Shown here piece by piece: positions 7,052-14,858 of a stretch of 17,537 bases of DNA (positions are counted from its first letter, which is position 1; each line of letters starts with the position of its first letter). Source of the DNA: Amoeboradix gromovi (lineage: Eukaryota; Sanchytriomycota; Sanchytriomycetes; Sanchytriales; Sanchytriaceae); NCBI GenBank assembly GCA_018985225.1, contig JADGIF010000145.1, positions 1-17,537 on the forward strand, given 5' to 3'. The translations under genes were made by a program, and so were the position numbers. The notes under the pieces were generated by a model that ran no database searches, was not told the DNA's origin, and saw nothing but the letters and a program-made list of their open reading frames with translations.

Positions 7052-7672
7052 ATGAAAACCTCCCATATTGAAGCATCTATAGAGAATCTTTCCACAAATT
7101 TAGTACATCATCAACATGAGTTAATAACAGAAAGAGAGCAGGGTTTACAATTGGAAAAGATAACACCAGCAATGCAACAGAAAATAAGAAAGAAGATAAA
7201 CAACTGCTATCATTTTGGAGTAAGTATAGCACCTATATTAGAGAACACAGATCACTTGTCCTATCTAAGATCTTTGTTAATATTTACTCAAGAGTGGGAT
7301 GATTTATTAAATAGTGGTCATACCTGGCGTAGAGTTAAAAGGAAAGCAAATGGAAGTAACAAGCCTGATGTGACCATGCCAATGGTAGATATCGGTAAAA
7401 GCGTTACGGTTAACAGCCATATGAGCTATTTAGAGTGTCCCCATATACCGTTTGATTTAGACCCAATGCTTACATTTAGTTTATACTTGGATATTCAGAT
7501 AGACATGTATGCTAGAATCATTCAAACCATACAAGAAGTTGGGTTGTGGATGACCCACAATGAGGAATTGCCTAAAAGAGACATTGACAAGACTTGGATT
7601 TGGGTTGAAGATTCTCAAAAGGTTATTGACCATCGCATCATGGTATTAATTTCTTATATAGAAGACTTTTAG
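7052..7672 (+). CDS. conserved-looking protein of unknown function
   Basis: The frame encodes 206 residues from an ATG with A at -3, to a TAG with AATAAA 28 bases later. The N-terminal third is helical and charged (HHQHELITEREQGLQLEK). The middle has WDDLLNSGHTWRRVKRK and a basic linker. It is followed by a compact segment with aromatic and proline landmarks (SYLECPHIPFDLDPMLTFSLYLDIQIDMYARI). The C-terminus has WMTHNEELP and TWIWVEDSQ. Tryptophans and the CPHIPFDLDP turn suggest a folded domain, not a chance frame. There is no signal peptide or membrane segment. I do not recognise the family and give no function. Confidence 0.7.
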   Translation: MKTSHIEASIENLSTNLVHHQHELITEREQGLQLEKITPAMQQKIRKKINNCYHFGVSIAPILENTDHLSYLRSLLIFTQEWDDLLNSGHTWRRVKRKANGSNKPDVTMPMVDIGKSVTVNSHMSYLECPHIPFDLDPMLTFSLYLDIQIDMYARIIQTIQEVGLWMTHNEELPKRDIDKTWIWVEDSQKVIDHRIMVLISYIEDF

Positions 7673-7700
7673 GCTGATTCAAAAAGAAATACACAACCTC

Positions 7701-7706
7701 AATAAA
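7701..7706 (+). terminator. poly(A) signal of the 7052 gene
   Basis: AATAAA lies 28 bases after the TAG stop, in the gap before the convergent Yvh1 gene. Confidence 0.4.
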
Positions 7707-7809
7707 GCTTAGATAAGTAAATTACCAGGTTTACTTCACTATCTTTTGTAAACAATGAGTCATAATCTTAACTTGATTGTATTTTACCCCAGAAGATTCT
7801 CCATTATCC

Positions 7810-8565
7810 TTAACTCATATCCGGTTGATTTCTGATAATGTCTACTTTGTTTGGCGAAAACGTAAAATAGGGAGCCATAAAATAACCACATTTGCAACTT
7901 CTACCTTGCCATAGATAGGAGCCAATCTTGCATTCACACCTGGGACAATGCAACTTGCCTTGAACTTGCTCCACAATCATCCACTGCATCGGTTCGATTA
8001 GAATGTTTCCATTACACTTTTGATGATCACAGTCTTTAATGAAAATGGCCAATTTTCTTCTGCATTTCTTGCACTTTATCAGAGGTAAATTTGGAAGTAC
8101 GGATAAATGTTCAGGGTCTTCGCCAAAATCATTAAGGGTCAACCTACTCTGTTCTCGATTTTTTAAACTAACCCATGACTTAAATCTACGATATTGCGAG
8201 TTCCAAATATCTAACTTGCCGTTCATTGATTCGAATAGCTGCAATTGAAACATAAAACCACTGTTGATATTCATTTGAGGTCTAATAGACTTACAAAAGG
8301 ATAGTGCATCTTTTAGAGACATTGAATCTACACCAATTAGATAGGCAATCAAGAACGAACATGATCTAGACATTCCTGCTTGACATTTAAACAAAATGGA
8401 GAAATGGCGATGACAAAAATCATTGGATTGTTGAAATAAATCGATTATGTTAGCAGATGGTAAGTCCAGAACGTCAAAATTCAAGTCTCCATCGCCCAAA
8501 AAGCTCACAGTTACATCAAATCCTTCTTTAGAAGTATTTATATCGCCAACAGATAGATTTTTCAT
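7810..8565 (-). CDS. YVH1: Yvh1/DUSP12 dual-specificity phosphatase with zinc-binding tail
   Basis: This is a 251-residue protein. Residues 4-120 form a short dual-specificity phosphatase domain with a general-acid Asp in VLDLPSANI (about 32-40) and the P-loop KCQAGMSRS (60-68; Cys61, Arg67). Residues 160-240 form the zinc-binding domain unique to this family: CKKC (165-168), CDHQKC (179-184), PMQWM, GKLHCPRC (203-210), IGSYLWQGRSCKCG (214-227). In yeast, Yvh1 removes Mrt4 from nucleolar pre-60S particles so that the stalk can load; the zinc domain is required and phosphatase activity is not. The usual P-loop His (HCxxGxSR) is Lys here, so activity may be reduced. The start is the only ATG that keeps the first strand (LSVGDI). 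Confidence 0.93.
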   Translation of the reverse strand: MKNLSVGDINTSKEGFDVTVSFLGDGDLNFDVLDLPSANIIDLFQQSNDFCHRHFSILFKCQAGMSRSCSFLIAYLIGVDSMSLKDALSFCKSIRPQMNINSGFMFQLQLFESMNGKLDIWNSQYRRFKSWVSLKNREQSRLTLNDFGEDPEHLSVLPNLPLIKCKKCRRKLAIFIKDCDHQKCNGNILIEPMQWMIVEQVQGKLHCPRCECKIGSYLWQGRSCKCGYFMAPYFTFSPNKVDIIRNQPDMS

Positions 8566-9141
8566 ATCTCAAGGAACGCCCCTGGATATTTGTTATGAAT
8601 TGTAAAAACTACTTTTTCTAAAATTCGACTTTATAAATTGTAGCTGCGTCCAACTTTAAATATGCTAGCAAACTGGTACATACCTGGCGATTTACCGTCA
8701 AAATTAAACATTTTCATCGTCGAAAATATCACTCTGTAGTTTTTTATTGTCATTTAACGGCAGTCTTGATTTAAAGTAAAGGTATAGAAAGAGCTCAAAA
8801 TAAATGGGAACACTGTAATTCATAATACGAACCCATAACGACAGCAACTTGTCCAGGTTTAGCTTCGCCAAATGTGCAATAAAATATAATCACTGCAAAT
8901 TATGATGTTAACTAGTACGTGATGCCAGGCTCAACCCCATTCCTTCATGGTGCTATTATAAAAATCAAACGCTTTGGCTTGAAAGTTTTAGCAGACGATT
9001 TTTTTTCAGATAATCTGTTTTTGATTAAATCTTAACAGGTTTATGAAAATGAGGTGTTGGACATCAGGATACTTATCGCCGACAAATTGCCAAGTGTGAA
9101 TTTTACTCGGTTGCTTTAAACTAAGCGCACCTTTCCTGATT
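8566..9141. other. divergent promoter region, no gene recognised
   Basis: This 576-bp spacer lies between the divergent Yvh1 and 9142 genes. It has several stop-rich frames and T-tracts, including TTTTTTTTCAG at about 8999-9009, which could be a splice acceptor for an upstream exon of the 9142 gene. No tRNA, repeat or coding frame is supported. Confidence 0.35.
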
Positions 9142-9435
9142 ATGATATACAGTTCATTCATCTTCTGCGGACCTACCAATGATCTTTTTGTAACAGGAAG
9201 TGCAATTGTAAAAAATCTTGAACAATTAAACTTGGGATACTTTATTGCTGTGACCTGTTTGTTACTGTTTCTTGTTGGTATCCAGTCTATGGTCGTGAAG
9301 ACGAAGCCAATTAAGAATCACTTCGCAGAGCTTCGTGAAGTTCGAGAATGCACCAAGTCGGATTCCAAATACCCGTTCGTTCAACGAACACTTTTGGTTA
9401 TACCTAAAAGACCTAATAGTCATGAAGATTTGTAA
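9142..9435 (+). CDS. small single-pass membrane protein of unknown function
   Basis: The frame encodes 97 residues from an ATG. Residues about 32-52 form one strong hydrophobic segment (LGYFIAVTCLLLFLVGIQSMV), followed by a basic KTKPIKNH and a polar C-terminus with two Cys-free, charged stretches ending NSHEDL. The N-terminal MIYSSFIFCGPTNDLF is moderately hydrophobic. Membrane topology by the positive-inside rule puts the C-terminus in the cytosol. It may lack an upstream exon, because a good acceptor-like sequence lies about 130 bp upstream. AATAAA starts five bases after the stop, and only 30 bp separate it from the convergent dCMP deaminase stop. Family not recognised. Confidence 0.5.
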   Translation: MIYSSFIFCGPTNDLFVTGSAIVKNLEQLNLGYFIAVTCLLLFLVGIQSMVVKTKPIKNHFAELREVRECTKSDSKYPFVQRTLLVIPKRPNSHEDL

Positions 9436-9440
9436 AACTG

Positions 9441-9446
9441 AATAAA
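9441..9446 (+). terminator. poly(A) signal of the 9142 gene
   Basis: AATAAA lies five bases after the TAA at 9433-9435, within a 30-bp gap between convergent stops. Confidence 0.45.
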
Positions 9447-9464
9447 CTCTTTAACGCATTCTTA

Positions 9465-9470
9465 TTTATT
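9465..9470 (-). terminator. poly(A) signal overlapping the dCMP deaminase stop
   Basis: The minus strand reads CAATAAATAAG. The TAA stop (9466-9468) is inside AATAAA. Confidence 0.5.
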
Positions 9471-10356
9471 GCAATGGTGCATGCTTTCTTATTTTAATTT
9501 TTGCTTCATCAAACATCGCCATACAAACGTGCCTTAATTCTGTGTTGTAATCTTGATCATAAATAACCTCCGATATCCCCATCTGAACAATCTTCTTTGC
9601 ACAGCTTACACACGGGAACAGCGTGCAATACAATTTACAAGGGTAGGTGAGCCTAGGCTTTCCGGCTTCCAATATAGCGTTCTCCTCCGCGTGTAAACAG
9701 AAGCAGGTATCTAAGTTAACACCAGCAGAAGCGCCTGCATTGCATCTACCACAACCACTGTCTCTGCAATTTTTAAGTCCAGAAGGAGTTCCATTGTACC
9801 CAGTGCTAACAATTCGGTTGTTATGGATAATAACACAACCAACTTGTCTTTTCATGCAATTTGATCTCTTAGAAGCTAGTGTGCATATCCTAATAAAGTA
9901 GGTATCCCAACCAGGTCGGATGAACTCGTCATTGACTACATTTAATTTTTGCAAATGTTCCTTCAGTTCCTCAACAGTATTGAATTCATTTAAAATTTTG
10001 ACATTTGCAGCCTGGATAATATCGTAGTAGTTTTGACTTCCTGGTTGTGCATAGTGCTCGAAAAAAGTGTCTTTAGAAGTTTCCTTACCAAATTTTGACT
10101 CAAATCTTGCAAATCGCTTTGGAATTGAGGCATCAATAAACAAGAAACAAATAAAAGGTCTTTTATGAAGTGATTTCCAGTGATTTTCAACGTTGATTAA
10201 GCAAAACTTTTCGTTCCATCGAGGAGTCAAGAAAGCTAACAACTCGTCAGACTCAGTATAGCCATGACAGTCTATAATTGTTAACCCATGTAGTTTCTGA
10301 AGAATTTCTTTGCATGTCGTCATACCAGAGCAAGTTGTTCCTAAAATTGCAATCAT
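9466..10356 (-). CDS. DCD1: deoxycytidylate (dCMP) deaminase, fungal Dcd1 type
   Basis: This 296-residue protein converts dCMP to dUMP, the precursor of dTTP. It has the two-part fungal layout. Residues 1-140 form a P-loop-kinase-like domain (GTTCSGMTT at 6-14). Residues 147-290 form the zinc-dependent deaminase domain with RPGWDTYF.R (147-156), SNCMKRQVGCVII (165-177), TGYNGTP (185-191), HAEENAILE (222-230; His222 ligand, Glu224 proton shuttle) and PCVSCAKK (248-255; Cys249 and Cys252 ligands). A second Cys cluster (CRDSGCGRC, 197-205) matches the structural or allosteric region of the family. The P-loop Lys is Met12, so the N-terminal domain is probably not a kinase. It is divergent from DNMT2, with 23 bp between ATGs, and its stop lies inside AATAAA. 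Confidence 0.96.
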   Translation of the reverse strand: MIAILGTTCSGMTTCKEILQKLHGLTIIDCHGYTESDELLAFLTPRWNEKFCLINVENHWKSLHKRPFICFLFIDASIPKRFARFESKFGKETSKDTFFEHYAQPGSQNYYDIIQAANVKILNEFNTVEELKEHLQKLNVVNDEFIRPGWDTYFIRICTLASKRSNCMKRQVGCVIIHNNRIVSTGYNGTPSGLKNCRDSGCGRCNAGASAGVNLDTCFCLHAEENAILEAGKPRLTYPCKLYCTLFPCVSCAKKIVQMGISEVIYDQDYNTELRHVCMAMFDEAKIKIRKHAPLQ

Positions 10357-10379
10357 CGCTTTAATATATTTAGGGATGA
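10357..10379. promoter_or_regulatory. 23-bp bidirectional start region with an upstream ATG
   Basis: This spacer separates the dCMP deaminase and DNMT2 ATGs. It contains the AT-rich TTTAATATATTTAG and an out-of-frame ATG at 10376, four bases before the DNMT2 ATG (ATGAATG). The 10376 ATG has G at -3 and opens a 23-codon frame overlapping DNMT2. Confidence 0.45.
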
Positions 10380-11339
10380 ATGAAGGAGCACAATCTCAAT
10401 TTTTTGGAGTTGTTCAGCGGCATCGGTGGACTGAGATTGGGATTTAAGAAATACATAAAATCTTGTGTTTCATTCGATATGAATGAAAATGCAAATTCGG
10501 TTTACAGAAGTAATTTTGATGAGATTCCAAACAACTCGTCCATAAACTGCTTAACAGTAAATAATTTGGCTGGCTTTGATGTATGGTTACTATCTCCAAA
10601 TTGCCAACCTTTTACTTTAGGTGGAAAGAATCTCGATGACAAGGACCAAAGAACGCTTCCTTTTTTAAACGTGATTTCGCAGCTACAGGTCATGAAAGAA
10701 AGAGACATTCCAAAAAGAATATTTATTGAAAACTCTCCTGGTTTTTATAGATCCAAGACATATCTCACGCTAACGAGAACGCTTTTATCTAGAGAATTCA
10801 CTATTCAGCCTATTTTTATTAGTCCGGATGATATTGGCATACCAAATAGACGGAAAAGGTGCTACATTCTAGCATGGAGATCTGTAAGCGACGAAAGGAC
10901 TTTATTACAGGGTAGATTAAATGATGCAGTATACTCTATACCGACTTTGCGAGCTTTTTTAGGCGACACCGAGAGCGGAGCTGTAGTTCCTATTGAGAAA
11001 ATGTTGAAATTCCCAAAGTATCGGTTTGATATAGTGTCCTTGGATTGTAATCACACCTCAACTTTTACAAAATCATATGGTAGAAACCTGATTGGTTCTG
11101 GTTCGTTGCTTGGTGACCGTTGCACTTTCCTTTGTGGCAATGATTGCAGCATAGACAGTGCTGTTAAATATCAGCCGCTTTTTTTATCAGTTGCACAATT
11201 ACTGAAACTATCTGGTTTTCCTGACAATTTTAAAATGGAATCTCTGACCACTACGCAAAAGTATGCTTTAATTGGAAATAGCGTGAATGTTTATGTGATA
11301 TCATATCTCGCAGATTATCTTATGAGCTGCAGTCGATAA
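10380..11339 (+). CDS. TRDMT1: DNMT2/TRDMT1 tRNA (cytosine-5) methyltransferase
   Basis: The 319-residue protein has the full DNMT2 architecture and no regulatory N-terminus. DNMT2 methylates C38 of tRNA-Asp in fungi and animals. Motifs: I, LELFSGIGGLRLGF (9-22); IV, LLSPNCQPFT (70-79, catalytic Cys75); VI, IFIENSPGF (114-122, Glu117); VIII, NRRKRCYILA (156-165); the target-recognition region with TSTFTKSYGR (226-235) and GSGSLL (239-244); and X, ALIGNSVNVYVISYL (296-310). Two family-typical residues differ: the motif IV PPC is PNC, and the DNMT2-specific CFT is TFT (228-230). The start is the ATG at 10380. The next gene on the strand begins 35 bp after the stop. Confidence 0.96.
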   Translation: MKEHNLNFLELFSGIGGLRLGFKKYIKSCVSFDMNENANSVYRSNFDEIPNNSSINCLTVNNLAGFDVWLLSPNCQPFTLGGKNLDDKDQRTLPFLNVISQLQVMKERDIPKRIFIENSPGFYRSKTYLTLTRTLLSREFTIQPIFISPDDIGIPNRRKRCYILAWRSVSDERTLLQGRLNDAVYSIPTLRAFLGDTESGAVVPIEKMLKFPKYRFDIVSLDCNHTSTFTKSYGRNLIGSGSLLGDRCTFLCGNDCSIDSAVKYQPLFLSVAQLLKLSGFPDNFKMESLTTTQKYALIGNSVNVYVISYLADYLMSCSR

Positions 11340-11343
11340 TAAA
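11338..11343 (+). terminator. poly(A) signal overlapping the DNMT2 stop
   Basis: TAATAAA: AATAAA starts on the second base of the TAA stop (11337-11339). The next gene starts 35 bp downstream. Confidence 0.5.
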
Positions 11344-11374
11344 TGACGGTTTTTCAATAATCTCAAATCTCCGT

Positions 11375-11881
11375 ATGAAACTTGACTTCCTCAAAGTGGC
11401 ACAACAAAAGTTAAATCTTCTGAAAGAACCATTAAGCACGCACCAACAGCATTTAGAATGCCTTAAAATTGTTCAAATTCCTGTTAAAAACTGGCAGTCT
11501 TTCAAGTTAAGTTCGCAATACTATTCTTACCTCGATTCCTATTTCAATGATACCGAAAAAGATTTGTCCAACATGCTTAAATGGCATATAATGTATTCTA
11601 ATAAAGATAATTCAAACGTTCAACTTTCAAATGGAATATCAGAGCGAATCAAATTCACTCCTGATCTCCAGGAGCAAGCGGAAAAGATAACTGATCCTTT
11701 AGAACTAGTTAAGTTTACAATTAATAATTTATCACCTTTAGGGCCTCTAAAGGTACTACCCACGCGTCATATTTTCCGTCAATGGTTTCTACAACAAGAT
11801 TGGCCCCCAAATGTATCATTTAAACCATTTGTAAAGCAAAATAAAAACTACAAGGTATCTACTAGTGATCTTGAAATATAA
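11375..11881 (+). CDS. protein of unknown function downstream of DNMT2
   Basis: The frame encodes 168 residues from an ATG. It is helical and basic at the N-terminus (MKLDFLKVAQQKLNLLKEP, possibly a mitochondrial presequence). A centre with many Tyr, Trp and Phe follows (NWQSFKLSSQYYSYLDSYF). The C-terminus is rich in Pro and Trp (LSPLGPLKVLPTRHIFRQW, QDWPPNVSFKPF). The latter looks like a conserved folded end. No family was recognised; a mitochondrial ribosome or respiratory assembly protein is only a guess from the basic N-terminus. Thirty-five bp separate its ATG from the DNMT2 stop, and its TAA overlaps AATAAA. Its stop lies 13 bp from the stop of the convergent NAT10 gene. Confidence 0.7.
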   Translation: MKLDFLKVAQQKLNLLKEPLSTHQQHLECLKIVQIPVKNWQSFKLSSQYYSYLDSYFNDTEKDLSNMLKWHIMYSNKDNSNVQLSNGISERIKFTPDLQEQAEKITDPLELVKFTINNLSPLGPLKVLPTRHIFRQWFLQQDWPPNVSFKPFVKQNKNYKVSTSDLEI

Positions 11882-11885
11882 TAAA
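11880..11885 (+). terminator. poly(A) signal overlapping the stop of the 11375 gene
   Basis: TAATAAA: the hexamer begins on the second base of the TAA stop (11879-11881), 13 bp before the convergent NAT10 stop. Confidence 0.5.
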
Positions 11886-11894
11886 CACTTGAAT

Positions 11895-14801
11895 TTACTG
11901 TTTTTGCTTCTTTTTTAGACCTTTTTGCAGCATTTTTCTTTTTTTACTAGGCACGGCCACTATACCTTCCAATCCTACAACTCCCTCGAGATCACCACTT
12001 TCTATCTTGTAATCTTCCAAATTCAGTCGAAGAAGGCTTTCCTTTTGCATTTCTGAAGCTTCCATCTCTAATTCCTCATCTATCGTGATTTCTGGCTCTA
12101 TAGCTAATGGCACATGCTCAGCTGGTGCATTTAAATGTTTAACATCCAGTACGTTGTCCATGCTTACTTTCAAAAGCTCTTCCAAGCTGCTGTATACTCT
12201 CTTGACACCTTTAGTCAGCAATGCTAAAACTTGACTATTTGGTATCTTCATTTCCTGGCTGATCTCATGGATCTGTTTTCTTTGCAATCCTATGCCAAGC
12301 AGTATACTCTTTAACACTCCACTCAATTGCAGCACACCGTTCTCATTTTTTATCAATTCCAAATTCACATCATGCGCTATTTTTGGAAATAAATCAAGGA
12401 TAACGTGGTAATCTACAATGTTCATAGTGAAATACTTCAGTCTCTTGATCGAAGCTATTGAATAATGGTGCACTATACTGGATTCATCCACCAATGCCAT
12501 TTCAAATTGCTTTAACCCCTTTAGGACCATAATACTCAAGTCTAGGGGAAACGACTTGAAGTCATAAGACAAAAGCACCATAAATCTGTCCAACAAAGAG
12601 GATTGAAAGTCTCTAATAAAGTCTTCACACTTATCATTGTTACGTAACATAATTGCAGTGTGCTCACCAGTCATATCATTCATTGACTGACGAATATACA
12701 CCATTTTAAAGTCTAATTTATTCCAAAACTTGTATAGATCTGTAGTTAAACCAAAACTGACACCTAAATATGCTAGTTGCGGCGGAACAGATGAATCTAG
12801 AGGCGATAACATTGGAGCCAAAACATTATCTGATTGAGCAACATAATCAACGTCACCTCTTTCTTTTAAGGAAGCCATCGATGATTCAGTATACAGCTCA
12901 TTATGGTAGTATTTTATCAACTGCTCAACCGCGTATTTGCCATATCCCATTCTTTGGAAGCTAGGATGCGTAGCTATTCTTACAATCCTAACCCCATTTA
13001 AACTCATAAAATCATCAGATTGGAATTGTTGTGCTAGCACATGGGGAATTAAGTCACCATGAGTGTAGCTGTTATTGGTTTTACCCTCAATACAAACTTG
13101 AATTACCACTAATGGATTTGGTAACGAGTTTGGAGACGTGGGTGGAATCAAGACAAATAGGCGATGGGCAGGTGCATCACTCATTAGCTGCAGATCATTC
13201 GGTTGATTCTTGTAATGCGATGTTACAAACAGCCCAACTAATCGGTTTAAAAACACCTCACTGACTTTATGATGGCTAAATAATGTATCTCGATTGACAA
13301 CGTACAATTGGCATTGCTGAGGACAAGGCAGTTGATTTATCGAAGGACCTGGTTGAGCATTCAAACATAGCAGTTCGTTGAGCCATACCTCAATTGGATC
13401 ATTGTCGTGATATCTAATTGGCTCTATCAATTCAGATTCAATAAACACTGTAGATTTAGATTCTTTTAATTCTCCCAACAATTTAAGGCTTAATGACCTG
13501 CCGGTTCCCTCATACCCATTAACAGTGGATGATAGCCATGTCATATGCTGTGTATTTAGTAATTTTTTAATTTTGTTCAACGGAATTGCGGCTGCCTCGT
13601 CTATAATGAGCAGTTCACATTGCTGCAATATTGCATGGTCTTCAGGATTAATATATTGCACAGTCTGTCTATGATTCTTAAATATATTAATTCTGGTTAT
13701 GTGCTTATTAGAATTGCTAGAATAGTCATAATCAGCGTGCTGCTTGTATCCTAGTTGCTCCAGCCCTATAAACACAAACTCAAAAAATGTTTGCAAATTC
13801 TCTGGAGAAGGAGAAGTTACAAAAATATTAGAATACCCGTGGGCGATTGCAGATGCCAAACCTAAGCCTAATGCAGCAGATTTGCCCCGTCCTCTTGAAG
13901 CTGTTAATGCTAAGATGGATGCCAGATTTCCTGATTTCAGCATGCTGCCGATCTTTACAAGTGCTGAAGCTTGGTCCGTAGTTTTAGCTTTTTTTAATAA
14001 ATCAAACAGAATTTCATCGTCGGAATGCTCTTGTTTTAATAATGCTAGTTGTGGAGTATCTTCAACTTCTAATAATGATGTCATCGCCGTGACATTGCTA
14101 TTTGTTGATGATATGTGTTTGTTTTGACTTACAGGCAGTACAGTCAGTTCATCATCAATAACAAGACAATTCTCGCAATCCATTAAAGACATGATGAATC
14201 TTTCGTTAAATCTAGGAATCACAGTATCAAACTGGCTAGTCTTGAATCTAGCGTGAACATCCATAGTTAAACTGTGCAATTGTTTCAACGAATTGCCAGA
14301 CTTCAACAAAATGACAATGAGACCACCACCTTGAATGCATTCCATAGTACGAGCAAGTATGTTAGGGGTGATGGCTTCAAAATCCTGTAGCACAAGCATT
14401 CCGTAAGTGTTGCCGAGAATGTTTTGAGTCTCCTTATAATAGCAATATCGTATGTCCGTTGTCGAAATGAATGCGTCAAAGGGGTTGGATGTGTCTTGGT
14501 CCCTAAGACCTTTCTTGGCTAAAGTCTGCAAGTATTTCATTCTCTTTTTACGATTAGAACTAAATCCCAAATCTTTTTTATAACACCACAATACAGAAGG
14601 TCTTTTGATCCAGTGATTTGTGAGAAAGAAATGAAGATGCATAATTTGGTCCATTCCGTGCTCACCGACCATTACTAGAAACGAGCGATGGTGCTGTTGA
14701 ATGGCATTAGTTAACAAATGCTGGATTCTCATATCTACCTTTTTCTTGATTGTAGTTTTAGCATGTTTATCAATTGCATTTGGGATAGGTTTCGATTTCA
14801 T
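11895..14801 (-). CDS. NAT10: NAT10/Kre33 RNA cytidine N4-acetyltransferase
   Basis: This 968-residue protein matches NAT10/Kre33 over its length. With ATP and acetyl-CoA it makes ac4C in 18S rRNA and in tRNAs (via Tan1/THUMPD1), and it acts in the nucleolar small-subunit processome. Visible in order: N-terminal VLWCYKKDLGFSSNRKKRM (about 70-88), YKETQNILGNTYGMLVLQD, FNERFI, Walker A TASRGRGKSAALG (about 300-312), NIFVTSPSPENL, Walker B LLIIDEAAAIP (about 398-408), STVNGYEGTGRSLSLK, VVNRDTLFSHH, SHYKNQPNDLQLMSDAPAH, and the GNAT acetyl-CoA loop RIVRIATHPSFQRMGYG (about 605-621). Then come YLGVSFGLT, the tail-domain NMVDYHVILDL, and a basic C-terminus (KKRKMLQKGLKKKQK). The start is the ATG at 14801 (A at -3), nearest the family's N-terminus; ATGs at 14810 and 14855 would add 3 or 18 residues. 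Confidence 0.97.
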   Translation of the reverse strand: MKSKPIPNAIDKHAKTTIKKKVDMRIQHLLTNAIQQHHRSFLVMVGEHGMDQIMHLHFFLTNHWIKRPSVLWCYKKDLGFSSNRKKRMKYLQTLAKKGLRDQDTSNPFDAFISTTDIRYCYYKETQNILGNTYGMLVLQDFEAITPNILARTMECIQGGGLIVILLKSGNSLKQLHSLTMDVHARFKTSQFDTVIPRFNERFIMSLMDCENCLVIDDELTVLPVSQNKHISSTNSNVTAMTSLLEVEDTPQLALLKQEHSDDEILFDLLKKAKTTDQASALVKIGSMLKSGNLASILALTASRGRGKSAALGLGLASAIAHGYSNIFVTSPSPENLQTFFEFVFIGLEQLGYKQHADYDYSSNSNKHITRINIFKNHRQTVQYINPEDHAILQQCELLIIDEAAAIPLNKIKKLLNTQHMTWLSSTVNGYEGTGRSLSLKLLGELKESKSTVFIESELIEPIRYHDNDPIEVWLNELLCLNAQPGPSINQLPCPQQCQLYVVNRDTLFSHHKVSEVFLNRLVGLFVTSHYKNQPNDLQLMSDAPAHRLFVLIPPTSPNSLPNPLVVIQVCIEGKTNNSYTHGDLIPHVLAQQFQSDDFMSLNGVRIVRIATHPSFQRMGYGKYAVEQLIKYYHNELYTESSMASLKERGDVDYVAQSDNVLAPMLSPLDSSVPPQLAYLGVSFGLTTDLYKFWNKLDFKMVYIRQSMNDMTGEHTAIMLRNNDKCEDFIRDFQSSLLDRFMVLLSYDFKSFPLDLSIMVLKGLKQFEMALVDESSIVHHYSIASIKRLKYFTMNIVDYHVILDLFPKIAHDVNLELIKNENGVLQLSGVLKSILLGIGLQRKQIHEISQEMKIPNSQVLALLTKGVKRVYSSLEELLKVSMDNVLDVKHLNAPAEHVPLAIEPEITIDEELEMEASEMQKESLLRLNLEDYKIESGDLEGVVGLEGIVAVPSKKRKMLQKGLKKKQKQ

Positions 14802-14858
14802 TGTTGGCATCCGGGGAAGAAGTTTCGGTGGGGTGAGTTTTTCAGTGAAGAGCATCAA

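Noticed and set aside
9647-9901. 84-codon plus-strand frame inside the dCMP deaminase gene
   Set aside because: It lies antisense to the catalytic deaminase domain and has no family features.
13744-14127. 127-codon plus-strand frame inside NAT10
   Set aside because: It is antisense to highly conserved NAT10 sequence, including the Walker A region, so it is a shadow frame.
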